Below, piece after piece: positions 24,437 through 34,400 of a stretch of DNA of 64,000 nt. Origin of the DNA: Sporobacter sp963677825 (lineage in GTDB: Bacteria > Bacillota > Clostridia > Oscillospirales > Oscillospiraceae). The notes beneath the pieces are model-generated. The model was given only the letters and a program-made list of their open reading frames with translations. It made no database searches and was not told the origin of the DNA. Every line of letters starts with the position of its first letter. Within the stretch, counting starts at the first letter, position 1. Both the position numbers and the translations under genes were made by a program. The stretch spans positions 372,001-436,000 of the forward strand of contig CAXXEF010000001.1 of assembly GCA_963677825.2 (NCBI GenBank), written 5' to 3'.

Positions 24437-24957
24437 GACTGTGCCTCCTTTACAAGCTCAAAGGCCGCGAACGCCTCTTCAATCGCGCCGATATACGCTT
24501 TAGACGAGATCGTCGCCCCGGAGATCATGTCCACACCGCTCAGCGATGCGTCCTGACCGGGGAACTGGCTTTCAAACGGCGCTTCTGTGATTTTTGAGCC
24601 AAGGCCTTTCGTTTCGGCCTGTACGAGTGTTTTTGTCGCAACAAGCGTGCCGTCCGGCGCGATGGCGCAGATGAGATCCATTTCACCGCCGTAACCGTTT
24701 GTTGTGAGCATGAATACAAATCCGACGTCGTTTGTTGAGCGGTAAACCTCGGTGACGATTACCGGTAAGCCGCTGACGTCCATCAGTTCAAAACCGTCGG
24801 CGTCGGGCAGGATGGCGGTACGTGCCGCCTCGGCGCGCGCCGCCGCATCCGCAGCAATCTTCGGCTCGGTAGCGGAGTTGGTCAGCGCAAGTGCCGCTGA
24901 AATAACGAGGCAGATCGCCATCAGAACGGCGATGGGCAGTACGAAATCTTTTTTCAT
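24433..24957 (-). CDS. rnfG: Rnf complex subunit G (FMN-binding)
   Basis: 174 residues. One N-terminal helix (VLPIAVLMAICLVISAALALT), then the FMN-binding domain; SGATISSKAYIGAIEEA holds the Thr that carries covalent FMN in the family (SGAT). Overlaps rnfD and rnfE by 4 bp. Confidence 0.95.
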   Translation of the reverse strand: MKKDFVLPIAVLMAICLVISAALALTNSATEPKIAADAAARAEAARTAILPDADGFELMDVSGLPVIVTEVYRSTNDVGFVFMLTTNGYGGEMDLICAIAPDGTLVATKTLVQAETKGLGSKITEAPFESQFPGQDASLSGVDMISGATISSKAYIGAIEEAFAAFELVKEAQS

Positions 24958-25898
24958 GCCTTCACACCTCCGAACGCCTTGTGGATCGTCAGGCGGTTGA
25001 TAAACGGCACCAGCACGTTCATGAGCAGTATCGCGTACGACACGCCCTCAGGAAAGCTGCCGTACACACGGATGAGCACCGTAAAGAAGCCGCAGCCGAC
25101 GCCGAAGATGATCCGACCCCAATTGGTCGTCGGTGTCGAGGCGTAGTCGGTCGCCATGAAGATCGCACCGATGAACAAGCCGCCGGACAGCATCTGATAA
25201 ACGGGTGCCTCACCGAGCGCGAGTGTGAATAAGAAGACGGTCGCGATAAACGTTACCGGCGTGTGCCAGGTGATGACGCGCCGCGCGAGCAGGTAGATGC
25301 CGCCAAGTGCGAGCGCAAGCACGCTCGTCTCGCCCAAGCAGCCGCCGCGCAGGCCAAACAGTAAGTCGCGTACCGGCGGCAGCGCAGTAAGCTCGCCCTT
25401 GGCGATCAGCGCCAGCGGCGTCGCGCCGGTGACGGCGTCGGCAGCGTTCAGCCCGATGCTTGACATCGGAACCGCCCAGTTGGTCATCGTCGACGAGAAT
25501 GCCAATAGCATAAAAATACGCGCCGTAATGGCGGGGTTGGCAAAGTTCTTGCCGATGCCGCCGAACAGCTGCTTGATGAGAATAATGGCCACGGCGCTGC
25601 CGAAAATCGCCTGCCAGACAGGAATCGTCACCGGCAGGTTAAACGCGAGCAGCAGGCCCGTAATAACGGCCGACAGATCACCGACCGTGTTCGGCTTTTT
25701 CATCGCCTTTTCATATACCCACTCACTGACGACGCTTGTCGCAACGCAGACGGCGACGATCAGTGCCGCGCGCGCGCCGAAAAACCAGATCGCCGCGACG
25801 AGTGCCGGCACGAGCGCGATGATCACGTCGAGCATAATGCGCGAAGTTGTCGAATTGTCACGCAGATGGGGCGACGCGGAAACTCTGAGGTTGTTCAT
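24954..25898 (-). CDS. rnfD: Rnf complex subunit D
   Basis: 314 residues, multiple membrane helices; DAVTGATPLAL contains the covalent-FMN Thr motif, and GGIGKNFANPAITARIF and FMATDYASTP are family stretches. Membrane partner of RnfG. Overlaps rnfC by 4 bp. Confidence 0.96.
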   Translation of the reverse strand: MNNLRVSASPHLRDNSTTSRIMLDVIIALVPALVAAIWFFGARAALIVAVCVATSVVSEWVYEKAMKKPNTVGDLSAVITGLLLAFNLPVTIPVWQAIFGSAVAIILIKQLFGGIGKNFANPAITARIFMLLAFSSTMTNWAVPMSSIGLNAADAVTGATPLALIAKGELTALPPVRDLLFGLRGGCLGETSVLALALGGIYLLARRVITWHTPVTFIATVFLFTLALGEAPVYQMLSGGLFIGAIFMATDYASTPTTNWGRIIFGVGCGFFTVLIRVYGSFPEGVSYAILLMNVLVPFINRLTIHKAFGGVKA

Positions 25899-27220
25899 TG
25901 ACCGCTCCCCCCTTCCTTGGCTTTCTTTTTATTCTGATAATCCCTGAGGATACCCTTTGAGACCTTCATCACATGCACGAGCGGGCGTTTGGCCGGGCAG
26001 ATATAGGCGCAGCAGCCGCATTCCATGCACACGTTGACCTTGAGCTGCTCAAGCAGCTCCGGCTTCTCCATTTCATAGGCCGCTTCAATGTCCAGCGGCA
26101 TCAGACGCACCGGACAATGCGCGACGCATCGGCCGCACCGGATACATGGCGTCGGCTCCGGGATCGTCGCCTCCGCTTCTTTAAAAGCGAGCGCGGCGTT
26201 GGTGTTTTTCAGCACCGGTGCGCTGTCGTCCGAAACGGCGATACCCATCATCGGGCCGCCGTAGAGGATTTTTTGCGCGCCCTCCGCCCCGCCGCAAAAC
26301 GCAAACACGTCGGAAAGCGGCGTGCCGATCGGCGCGATGACGTTTTTCGGCTCGGCGACGGCCGTCCCGTCGACAGTCAGGCACTTTTCAATAAGCGGCA
26401 TACCGGTTTTAATATAATTGGCGATCGCGGCAATCGTCGTGACGTTGAGAACGACGACACCGACGTCCAGCGGGAGCTTACCTTCCGGGACGGCTCGTCC
26501 CGTAACGCTGTAAATGAGCACTTTTTCGCCGCCCTGCGGGTAGATGGACGGCAACTTGAGCACTTCGACGCCGTCCGTCGTGGCAGCCAGCTCACGCATC
26601 AGTTTGATCGGTTCAGGCTTGTTGGCTTCGATGCCGAAAACGATCCGCTTGGCCTGCATAAACTCTTTGAGCAGCCCGACGCCCTCTTTAATCGCGTCGA
26701 CTTCATCGAGAAACGTGCGCGTATCGGACGTGATGTACGGCTCGCACTCGGCGCCGTTGATAATGATGCAGTCGATGGCGCTGAGATCTTTGACGGTAAG
26801 CTTTACCGCCGTCGGAAAGCCTGCGCCGCCAAGTCCGACGACACCGCTGTTGCGAACGGCGTCCAGAAATTCCTGCAAGTTCGTGACAGTCGGCGGCGCG
26901 ACCGATTCGTCGACGGTTTGCAGACCGTCTGTTGTGATGGTGACGGCCGTCGTCATCGAGCCCATCGACGTTCTGAAGTCACCGACGGATTTGACCTTGC
27001 CGGATACGCCCGTATAAACGGGTGAGCTGACAAAGCCGGAGGGCTCGCCAATCATCTGACCGACCTTGACCTCGTCCCCCGGTTTGACAACCGGCTTGGC
27101 CGGCGCGCCGATGTGCATCGACATCGGCAGGACAATTTCAGCCGGAATAGGCAGTCGTTCCGGCTTTTTGGCAGCAGTGTTTTTTCGATGCGGCGTATGG
27201 ACGCCGCCGAGTCTTTTCAT
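25895..27220 (-). CDS. rnfC: Rnf complex subunit C (NADH-binding)
   Basis: 441 residues from ATG 27220; the frame extends to a GTG at 27244 but GGGAAGGGAG, the only ribosome-site-like sequence, lies inside that extension. N-terminal SLBB-like/barrel-sandwich region (MHIGAPAKPVVKPGDEVKVGQ), NADH/FMN fold GVVGLGGAGFPTAVKL, and two C-terminal [4Fe-4S] sites CIRCGRCVAHCPVRLMP and CMECGCCAYICPAKRPL. RnfC is the NAD+-reducing end of the complex. Confidence 0.96.
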   Translation of the reverse strand: MKRLGGVHTPHRKNTAAKKPERLPIPAEIVLPMSMHIGAPAKPVVKPGDEVKVGQMIGEPSGFVSSPVYTGVSGKVKSVGDFRTSMGSMTTAVTITTDGLQTVDESVAPPTVTNLQEFLDAVRNSGVVGLGGAGFPTAVKLTVKDLSAIDCIIINGAECEPYITSDTRTFLDEVDAIKEGVGLLKEFMQAKRIVFGIEANKPEPIKLMRELAATTDGVEVLKLPSIYPQGGEKVLIYSVTGRAVPEGKLPLDVGVVVLNVTTIAAIANYIKTGMPLIEKCLTVDGTAVAEPKNVIAPIGTPLSDVFAFCGGAEGAQKILYGGPMMGIAVSDDSAPVLKNTNAALAFKEAEATIPEPTPCIRCGRCVAHCPVRLMPLDIEAAYEMEKPELLEQLKVNVCMECGCCAYICPAKRPLVHVMKVSKGILRDYQNKKKAKEGGSGQ

Positions 27221-27258
27221 GTTTGGTATTGCTCCCTTCCCCACGTATAAAAATCAGT

Positions 27259-27819
27259 CTAACTGTCGGTATTTCGACCTGACTTTTCTTTTTTAATCTT
27301 AATATTCAGCTTAACAAGACCGGATGCGGACATCTTGATCAGTAAAAACTGTGCGCTCAGTCCCGTGAATACGCCGGAGACCATCCCGGAAATGATGAGT
27401 ATCGGATAGTAAACGATCAGTTCCGGAGTGCTCGTAACGGCGATTGCGACGGCGATCTGGCCTGTATTATGCACAATAGCGGCCAGCACGCTGATGATCC
27501 ACAGCCTGTTGATCGGAAAATGGCGGTATAGAATCAGACACAGCACAAACGCCGGTACACCGCCGCCGAAGCTATATGCAACAGACATAAACTGACCCGT
27601 TAAAAGGCTGCCGAGCAGAATACGCACTGCAAGAATTGCCGTGGAGTATTTCGGGCCGACGACGTACAGCGCGAACAGCGTGACAATGTTCGACAGGCCC
27701 AGCTTGATGCCTGGAATCGGGGTGAGTGTCGGGATCTGCGCTTCAATCCAGAAAATGATGAGTGCAACGGCAGCTAAAAGGGCTGCCGTCGAGAGCCGTT
27801 TTATTTTATCACTTTTCAT
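27259..27819 (-). CDS. Gx transporter family membrane protein
   Basis: 186 residues from ATG 27819, overlapping the NusG-II gene. Family stretches: LLAAVALIIFWIEAQIPTLTPIPGIKLGLSNIVTLFALY and GSLLTGQFMSVAYSFGGG, with five to six helices. The family (also labelled heptaprenyl diphosphate synthase component I) is commonly upstream of rnf genes; a role in flavin or quinone supply has been suggested but is not established. Confidence 0.85.
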   Translation of the reverse strand: MKSDKIKRLSTAALLAAVALIIFWIEAQIPTLTPIPGIKLGLSNIVTLFALYVVGPKYSTAILAVRILLGSLLTGQFMSVAYSFGGGVPAFVLCLILYRHFPINRLWIISVLAAIVHNTGQIAVAIAVTSTPELIVYYPILIISGMVSGVFTGLSAQFLLIKMSASGLVKLNIKIKKEKSGRNTDS

Positions 27820-28198
27820 AGCGCCACATTCCAATCACCGCGTCATATTCGGGATCGTCACTGTTTTCCCAGCGGATAACAACCCTGTTGGGCAAACAGA
27901 CAATCGGCGCGCCGTCGCCGAGCGGGCCGTGCAAAATACATGTTTTATCCGGGCATGAGGCGTCAATGATACTGATGCTGTCCGGTGTAACACGTACCGT
28001 GTTATAGTGATCGCCGTCGGTGATCGTAAACTCGTACGGTTCGGTGACTTCCGTCATGTCGATCGTACGGATGAGCACCCCGTCTTGATAGACGCCGGCA
28101 ATCAGTCCGTGTGTGCGATGTCCGAGCGTATAAATAGACGCAGCGCCGGCAATAACGGCGACGACGACGAAAATAAGGATCCAAAATCGTGTTTTCAT
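27809..28198 (-). CDS. NusG domain II-containing protein
   Basis: 129 residues: N-terminal membrane helix (FWILIFVVVAVIAGAASIYTL), then the NusG_II beta domain with the conserved IDASCPDKTCILHG...IVCLPNRVVI and its three Cys residues. Extracytoplasmic by topology. First gene of the apparent rnf operon, the usual clostridial order NusG-II, Gx, rnf. Function unknown. Confidence 0.88.
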   Translation of the reverse strand: MKTRFWILIFVVVAVIAGAASIYTLGHRTHGLIAGVYQDGVLIRTIDMTEVTEPYEFTITDGDHYNTVRVTPDSISIIDASCPDKTCILHGPLGDGAPIVCLPNRVVIRWENSDDPEYDAVIGMWRYEK

Positions 28199-28480
28199 GT
28201 GTCGATTACCCTGATAAGCACGGACAGACCGTCCGTTTATTCACGATTAGCAGCGTATTTTCGACGACGTGACCTTCGTGTCATCGACTGTCCGTCTGCT
28301 GATTTGCCTTGTGACAGGTTACAGTTTACAAAAATATTAAGCGTTTGTAAATGAAAAACAGTATCTATTAAATGTTCGTTATTATATTGACGATCATTCG
28401 CTGTGGTCTTCATTGAATATTAATCCTCTTATTGGCAAAAAATATGATGGATTATCGCCTTCAGGAGGAACTACCAGCGT

Positions 28481-31400
28481 ATGACAAACAGACGAAATGA
28501 CGATTCCTTCAGCCTCGACGCGCTTGGCCGATTTGCCGAGCAGACCGCGCGCGCCGTCACACCGGGTAAGCCGGTTAGCACAGCCGCTGCGGTGACGGCC
28601 GGCCAGCACATGCTGGCAGACGTCAAATCCGTTATGCTGTTGGGCACCGCCTACGCCGACAAGCACGACACGGTGCCGCAGGCGCTGGAATGGCTGCTGG
28701 ACAATTGGTATATTGCCGAGCGTGAGGGCAAAAGCGCCATCACCGATCTTAAAGCCATCCGTCGGCTGCGCGCCGACGCGCGCGGCCGGGGCGGTCTCGT
28801 CATTAAAGCGGCGTCGGACGCGTTTGTTCAATACTGCCTCGGCGCTGTCGACGGCGAACGCATGGGGGTCTTTCTCGATCGCTTTCAGGATGCGCGCTGT
28901 CTAACGGAGGCCGAGCTCGGTGCGTTCATCCCGGCGCTGCGTTTGTCGCTGATCGGCGCACTGGCCGCGGCCTGCCGTCGGCTGCGCGCCGTACTGACGG
29001 ACGGCGCAACATCGGATGAACTGCCGGAAGCGTTTTGCCGATGCTTCACTTCCCTGCGGTTTTTAGCAGGCTTTGACGCATCAGGTGTTTTGGAAAACGT
29101 CAACCGCGTCGAGCAGACACTTCGGCTGGATCCGGCAGGTGTCTACGCGCAAATGGACGAGCATACGCGCTGCGCGTATCGGCGTGACGTCGCGCGGCTG
29201 GCCGCCAAAACAGGCGACAGTGCGGCGAAAACAGCGGAAAAAGTCTTTAAGTTGGCGGAAAATGCGTCAAAGCACGTCGGCTGGTACATCTATGCCGAGC
29301 CGTTGGGCACGCCGACAAAAAAGCGTAATGGCGGGTTTTACATCGCGCTCATCGTGCTGGGTAGTCTTTTTTTATCCTTGCTGATCAGTTTTGCACTCGA
29401 TTTGCCGGCCATCTCCGTCTTGCTGCTGCTGCCTATTTCGGAGGTTATCAAGAATATAACCGACTATATTATCTTGCGTGTTGAGCCGCCGCGCCGTATT
29501 ATGCGCCTGGAGCTCGACGGCGGCGTGCCGGATGAGGGCCGGACGCTGTGTACCATATCGCTGCTGCTCAGCTCGCCGGAATCGGGCGAGCGCGCCGCGC
29601 GGTTGCTGGAGGAATACCGGCACGCTAACCGCGACGCCGGATCAAATCTGCTATTTGGGATATTAGCCGACCTGCCCGACGCGACGGCGCTGACACATCC
29701 CGACGACGACATCGCCTTGCAGCGTACACGCGCCGTTATCGATACACTCAACAGCCGCTTCGGCGGCGGCTTTTTTCTTTTCAGCCGCGATCGGCAGTAT
29801 AATCCTCGCGACAAAAAGTATACGGTCTGGGAACGTAAGCGCGGCGCCGTTTTAGAGCTGTGCCGCCTGTTATGCGCGCGGCCGACCGGCCTGCACCGGA
29901 TTGCGGGTGATCCCCTGCAACTTAAGAATGTACGATACGTGCTCACGCTTGACGGCGACACGCGCTTGTGCGCGGGCGCGGCGCGCGAATTGGTCGGCGC
30001 GGCTATGCATCCGCTGAACACGCCTGTCGTCGACCGTGTGCGCGGCATTGTGACGCAAGGCTGCGGGATTCTTCAGCCGCGCATTTCCGTTGACTTGACG
30101 GCGGCTAATCAAACGCTGTACGCCCGCATTTTTGCCGGTCAGGGCGGCATCGACCCGTACGGCGGCGTTACGGGCGATATTTATCAGAATCTGTTTGGCA
30201 CCGGCAGCTTCGCCGGTAAAGGGCTCATCGACGTCCGGGCGTATCTCGACTGTCTGGACAACCGATTTCCGGAAAACATCGTGCTCTCGCACGACCTGCT
30301 CGAGGGCGCGTATCTGCGCTGCCGTCTTGCCGGTGACATCGAGCTGACAGACGGTTTTCCCGGTAAGGTCACGACGTATTATGACCGGCTGCACCGCTGG
30401 ACGCGCGGCGACTGGCAATCGCTGCCGTGGCTTGGTCGGCGTGTGCGCGGCGCGGACGGATTGAAAACGCGCAATGTGCTCGGTCAGCTCGACCGATGGA
30501 AAATCGCCGATAATCTGCGCCGCAGCCTCGTCGGCGTTTTTACGATGGCGTCGCTCATCCTGGCGATGCTGTTTGACAACAGTGACTTTTTATGGGTGTC
30601 GCTTGTAGCGGTACTGTCCGTTTTGTCGCATCTGTTCATTACGTCGGCTGTGGAAATGTTCAACCGCCACCGCCGCCGTGTACGGTATCATTCGGCGGTC
30701 GTCAGCGGCATCGGCGGTCAGCTGGTGCAAACACTGATTAAACTCATATTATTACCGTATGAGGCGTGGATCAGCCTTAGCGCGGCGATCACGGCGCTGT
30801 ATCGCATGCGCATTTCGCGCCGTGATTTGCTGGCGTGGGTGACGGCGGCCGATTCGGAGCGTTTGAGTAAAAACTCTGTTCTATTTGTCTTTAAGCGGAT
30901 GTGGCCGGCGATTTTAGGGTCTGTCTTGATCGCTGTTTTTACGCCATTTATATCGGCGTGGATAGTGACCATCGTGTGGGCGCTGTCTCCCCTGCTGGTA
31001 CAATGGCTCAGCCGTCCCGTCCGGCGTGACAACGCGCCGTCCGTTGAGGACAAAATGACGCTCACGCGCATGGCCGGCGATATCTGGCGCTACTTTGACG
31101 AGTTGCTGACGCCGGACGATAACTATCTGCCGCCGGACAACTTTCAGGAGCAGCCGGCTGTTGGTGTAGCGCACCGGACGTCGCCGACAAATATCGGTCT
31201 GGCGCTCTTGTCGGCGCTTGCGGCGGTCGATTTAGGCGCGTGCAAAGCGCCGCGCGCCGTCTGGCTCATTTCGAATATGCTTGAAACGATCCGCCGTCTG
31301 CCAAAATGGAACGGGCATTTGTACAACTGGTACGATACAACAACGCTCCAGATTCTCCAGCCGTCCTACGTATCGACTGTCGACAGCGGCAACTTTGCCG

Positions 31401-34400
31401 GCTGTCTAATCGTTTTACGCGAGGGGCTTATCGAGCTTGGCGAGCACGATTTAGCCGCCGATGTACAAAAGCTGCTCGATGCGATGAGCTTTCGTCCTCT
31501 GTACGACGAGAAGCGGCGGCTATTCTATATCGGGCTGGACCTCACCCGCGGTCAGCCGACAGAGGGCTGGTACGATCTGCTCGCGTCGGAGGCGCGGCAG
31601 ACAAGCTATATTGCCGTTGCGCGCGGCGATGTCCCGCGCAAGCACTGGCGGCGGCTCGGGCGTGCGCTTGTATCGAAGGACGGCTACCGCGGCATGGCGT
31701 CGTGGACGGGCACGATGTTCGAGTATTTCATGCCGGAGCTGTTGCTGCCCTGCTATGAAAATTCGCTGATTTATGAAAGCCTGAAGTTTTGCCTGTACGT
31801 GCAGAAAAAAAGCGCGCACGACATCCCGTGGGGTATGTCGGAAAGCGCGTTTTACGCCTTTGATCATACGCTGAGCTACCGTTATAAGGCGCACGGCGTC
31901 CAGCGCCTGGCGCTCAAGCGCGGGATGGGGCGCGAGGCCGTTGTCTCGCCATACTCGACATTTCTGGCCCTGCCGCTCGATCCGCGCTCAGCCATGCGTA
32001 ACCTGCGCCGTTTGAACGCACTGGATATGGACGGGCGTTACGGTTTGTGCGAGGCTGCCGACTTTACCCCGGCACGTCAGCGCGGCGGCCGGTATGAAGT
32101 CGTGCGCACGTATATGGCGCACCACCTGGGCATGAGCCTTGTCGCCATCGACAACGTTTTGCGCGGCGGCATCATGCAGCAGCGCTTCCTACGCGATCGC
32201 GAAATGGCCGCGTTTACGGAATTATTGCAGGAAAAAGTGCCGGTCGGCGGACTGGTGCTTCGGCGTACTCCGCGAGACGTGCCGGAAAAGCCGTCTCGCG
32301 CGCCGGACGAACGTTGGGGTAAAGTCTGCGACAACATCGATACGCGCAATCCGTCGTGCGCGGTGCTGTCGAACGGCGCGTATACCGTCGTGTGCGCGGA
32401 AACCGGACAAACACGCTCGGTTTGGAACGCGGTGACGCTCACGCGCGCCTCGCCCGACGCAACAGGACAACAGGCCGGCATCGCGTTCTTTCTGAAGACT
32501 GACAACGCGCTGATACCGCTTCAGCCCGCGCCGATGTTTGACGATTCGATCGACTATTCGGCGGTGCTGTCCGGCGCGTCCTGCCGCATTAGCGCAAAAA
32601 AAGACGGCATCGACGCGGCCGTTACCGTCTCGGTACCGGAAAATGAGACCGGTGAGCTGCGTGTCGTCGAGCTGACGGCAAGCGCGGCGATGGACGGTGA
32701 GCTGATTTGCTATTTAGAGCCGGTACTCTCGCCGCTTGGCGATTATTTGTCGCATCCCGCGTTTTCAAAGCTGTCGCTTGAAACGATGGCTGTTGACGGC
32801 ACCGTCGTTGTCAAGCGCCGACCGCGCGGACGCGGACGCGGTATCGCACTGGCCTTCGGCTGTGATAGCCCGTATACGTTTGACACGTCACGTGAAAAGG
32901 CGCTCGGCCGCGGCGGATTACTGTCGCTGCCGTCGGCGCTCAGCCGTGAAGCCGACGAGACGACAGGCGCCGTACTAGACCCCTGCGTGCTCGCGCGTGT
33001 GCCGGTAAGGCTGACACCCGGCGCGGTCACGCGCGTTCGCTTCGCGATGACAACGGCGGCGCGGCCTGAATCGGCGGCGACGGCGGCCAGACGTCTGGCC
33101 TGTGCCGATGCATCAACAGTATATTCGCGGCTAGACGAGCTGGCGCGGAGGCTCGGGCTCACAGCCGGTGAGACGGAACGCGCAATGGCGCTCGTCACGC
33201 CGGTATTATATCCGTCGCCGGACCGGCACATCGGCGAAAAAGCCACAGCGGCACTCCGGCGCGGTCAGCAGGGATTATGGCCGCTCGGCATTTCAGGCGA
33301 TTTGCCCGTCGTCTCGGTCGTTATAGACAGCCAAAACGACATCGAGCGTTATGACTGGCTCGTACCGGCGCACCGGCTCCTCGGCGACAGCGGTGTCGCG
33401 TTCGACCTTGTTTATCTCGTCAGCGGCGGCGGCGATTACCACAGTCGTTTACGCGGCAGTCTTCTTGAGGCACTGCGGGCGCGTCTGAGCGATCTGCGCT
33501 TGGAAACGCGCGGCGGTGTGCATATTGTGAACGTACCGTCTGACGGCGCGGAAACTGTCCGTGCCGTGTCGGTGCGCGTTTTCACCCCTGACTTAGACGC
33601 CGACGCACCCGAGCGCGACGACTCGTCACCCCCAGCCCCGCGCCGGTTTTATCCTGCAGTTGCGTCGCGCTCGCTCACGCACCATTACAATGATGACAAC
33701 AGCTTCACGTTCGATATGGACGGCCGGCTCCCGCTTAACGCGTGGAGTCATCTGCTGTCCAACGGCACGTACGGGTATATTGCTACGGATGCCGGCACCG
33801 GCCATATGTGGTACCTCAACGCACGTGAAAATCCGATCAACCGCTGGCTAAACGACAGCCTGACGACGTCCGGTACGGAGCACTTGTGCCTTTTGACGGA
33901 CGATTCACCCGTCTCGCTGTTTGCCGAGCCGGACGGTCGGCACTGTTCCATCACCTACGGTTTTGGTTGGGCCTGCTGGCGTAAAACAATCGGGTCAGTG
34001 ACCGTCACGACGACGGCGTTCGTGCCAAGCGGCACGGCGGCGCGCGTGCTTCTCGTCGAAACGGACGCGGCGGCGCCGGTACGCATCAGCTACGATACCG
34101 ATCTGGTGCTGGCGCCCGATCCGGCTTCGTCCGTGTATGTTGAGACAGTGCGGCGCGGCGTGTTTATTACGGCGCGCAATCCGTACAACACCGACTTTCC
34201 CGATACGGTCTTTCTCTTGACGGCGTCCAGTGAGCCGACAGCGTTTACCTGCGCCGCCGCCAGCCGCGACGCCGACCGGTTTGACGGTAAAACAGGCGTC
34301 GGGTTCTCCCCGTGCGCCGCCGCCGTCTATACGGTGACAGGTCCGCTTGTTATCGTGACGGGCTGCGCCGCGCCGGACGCACTCCGGGCACTGGCCGATC

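Noticed and set aside
25973..27025. 350-codon plus-strand frame opposite rnfC
   Set aside because: Arg/His/Asp-rich composition typical of a reverse-frame shadow; rnfC is certain and overlapped on both ends with its operon neighbour.
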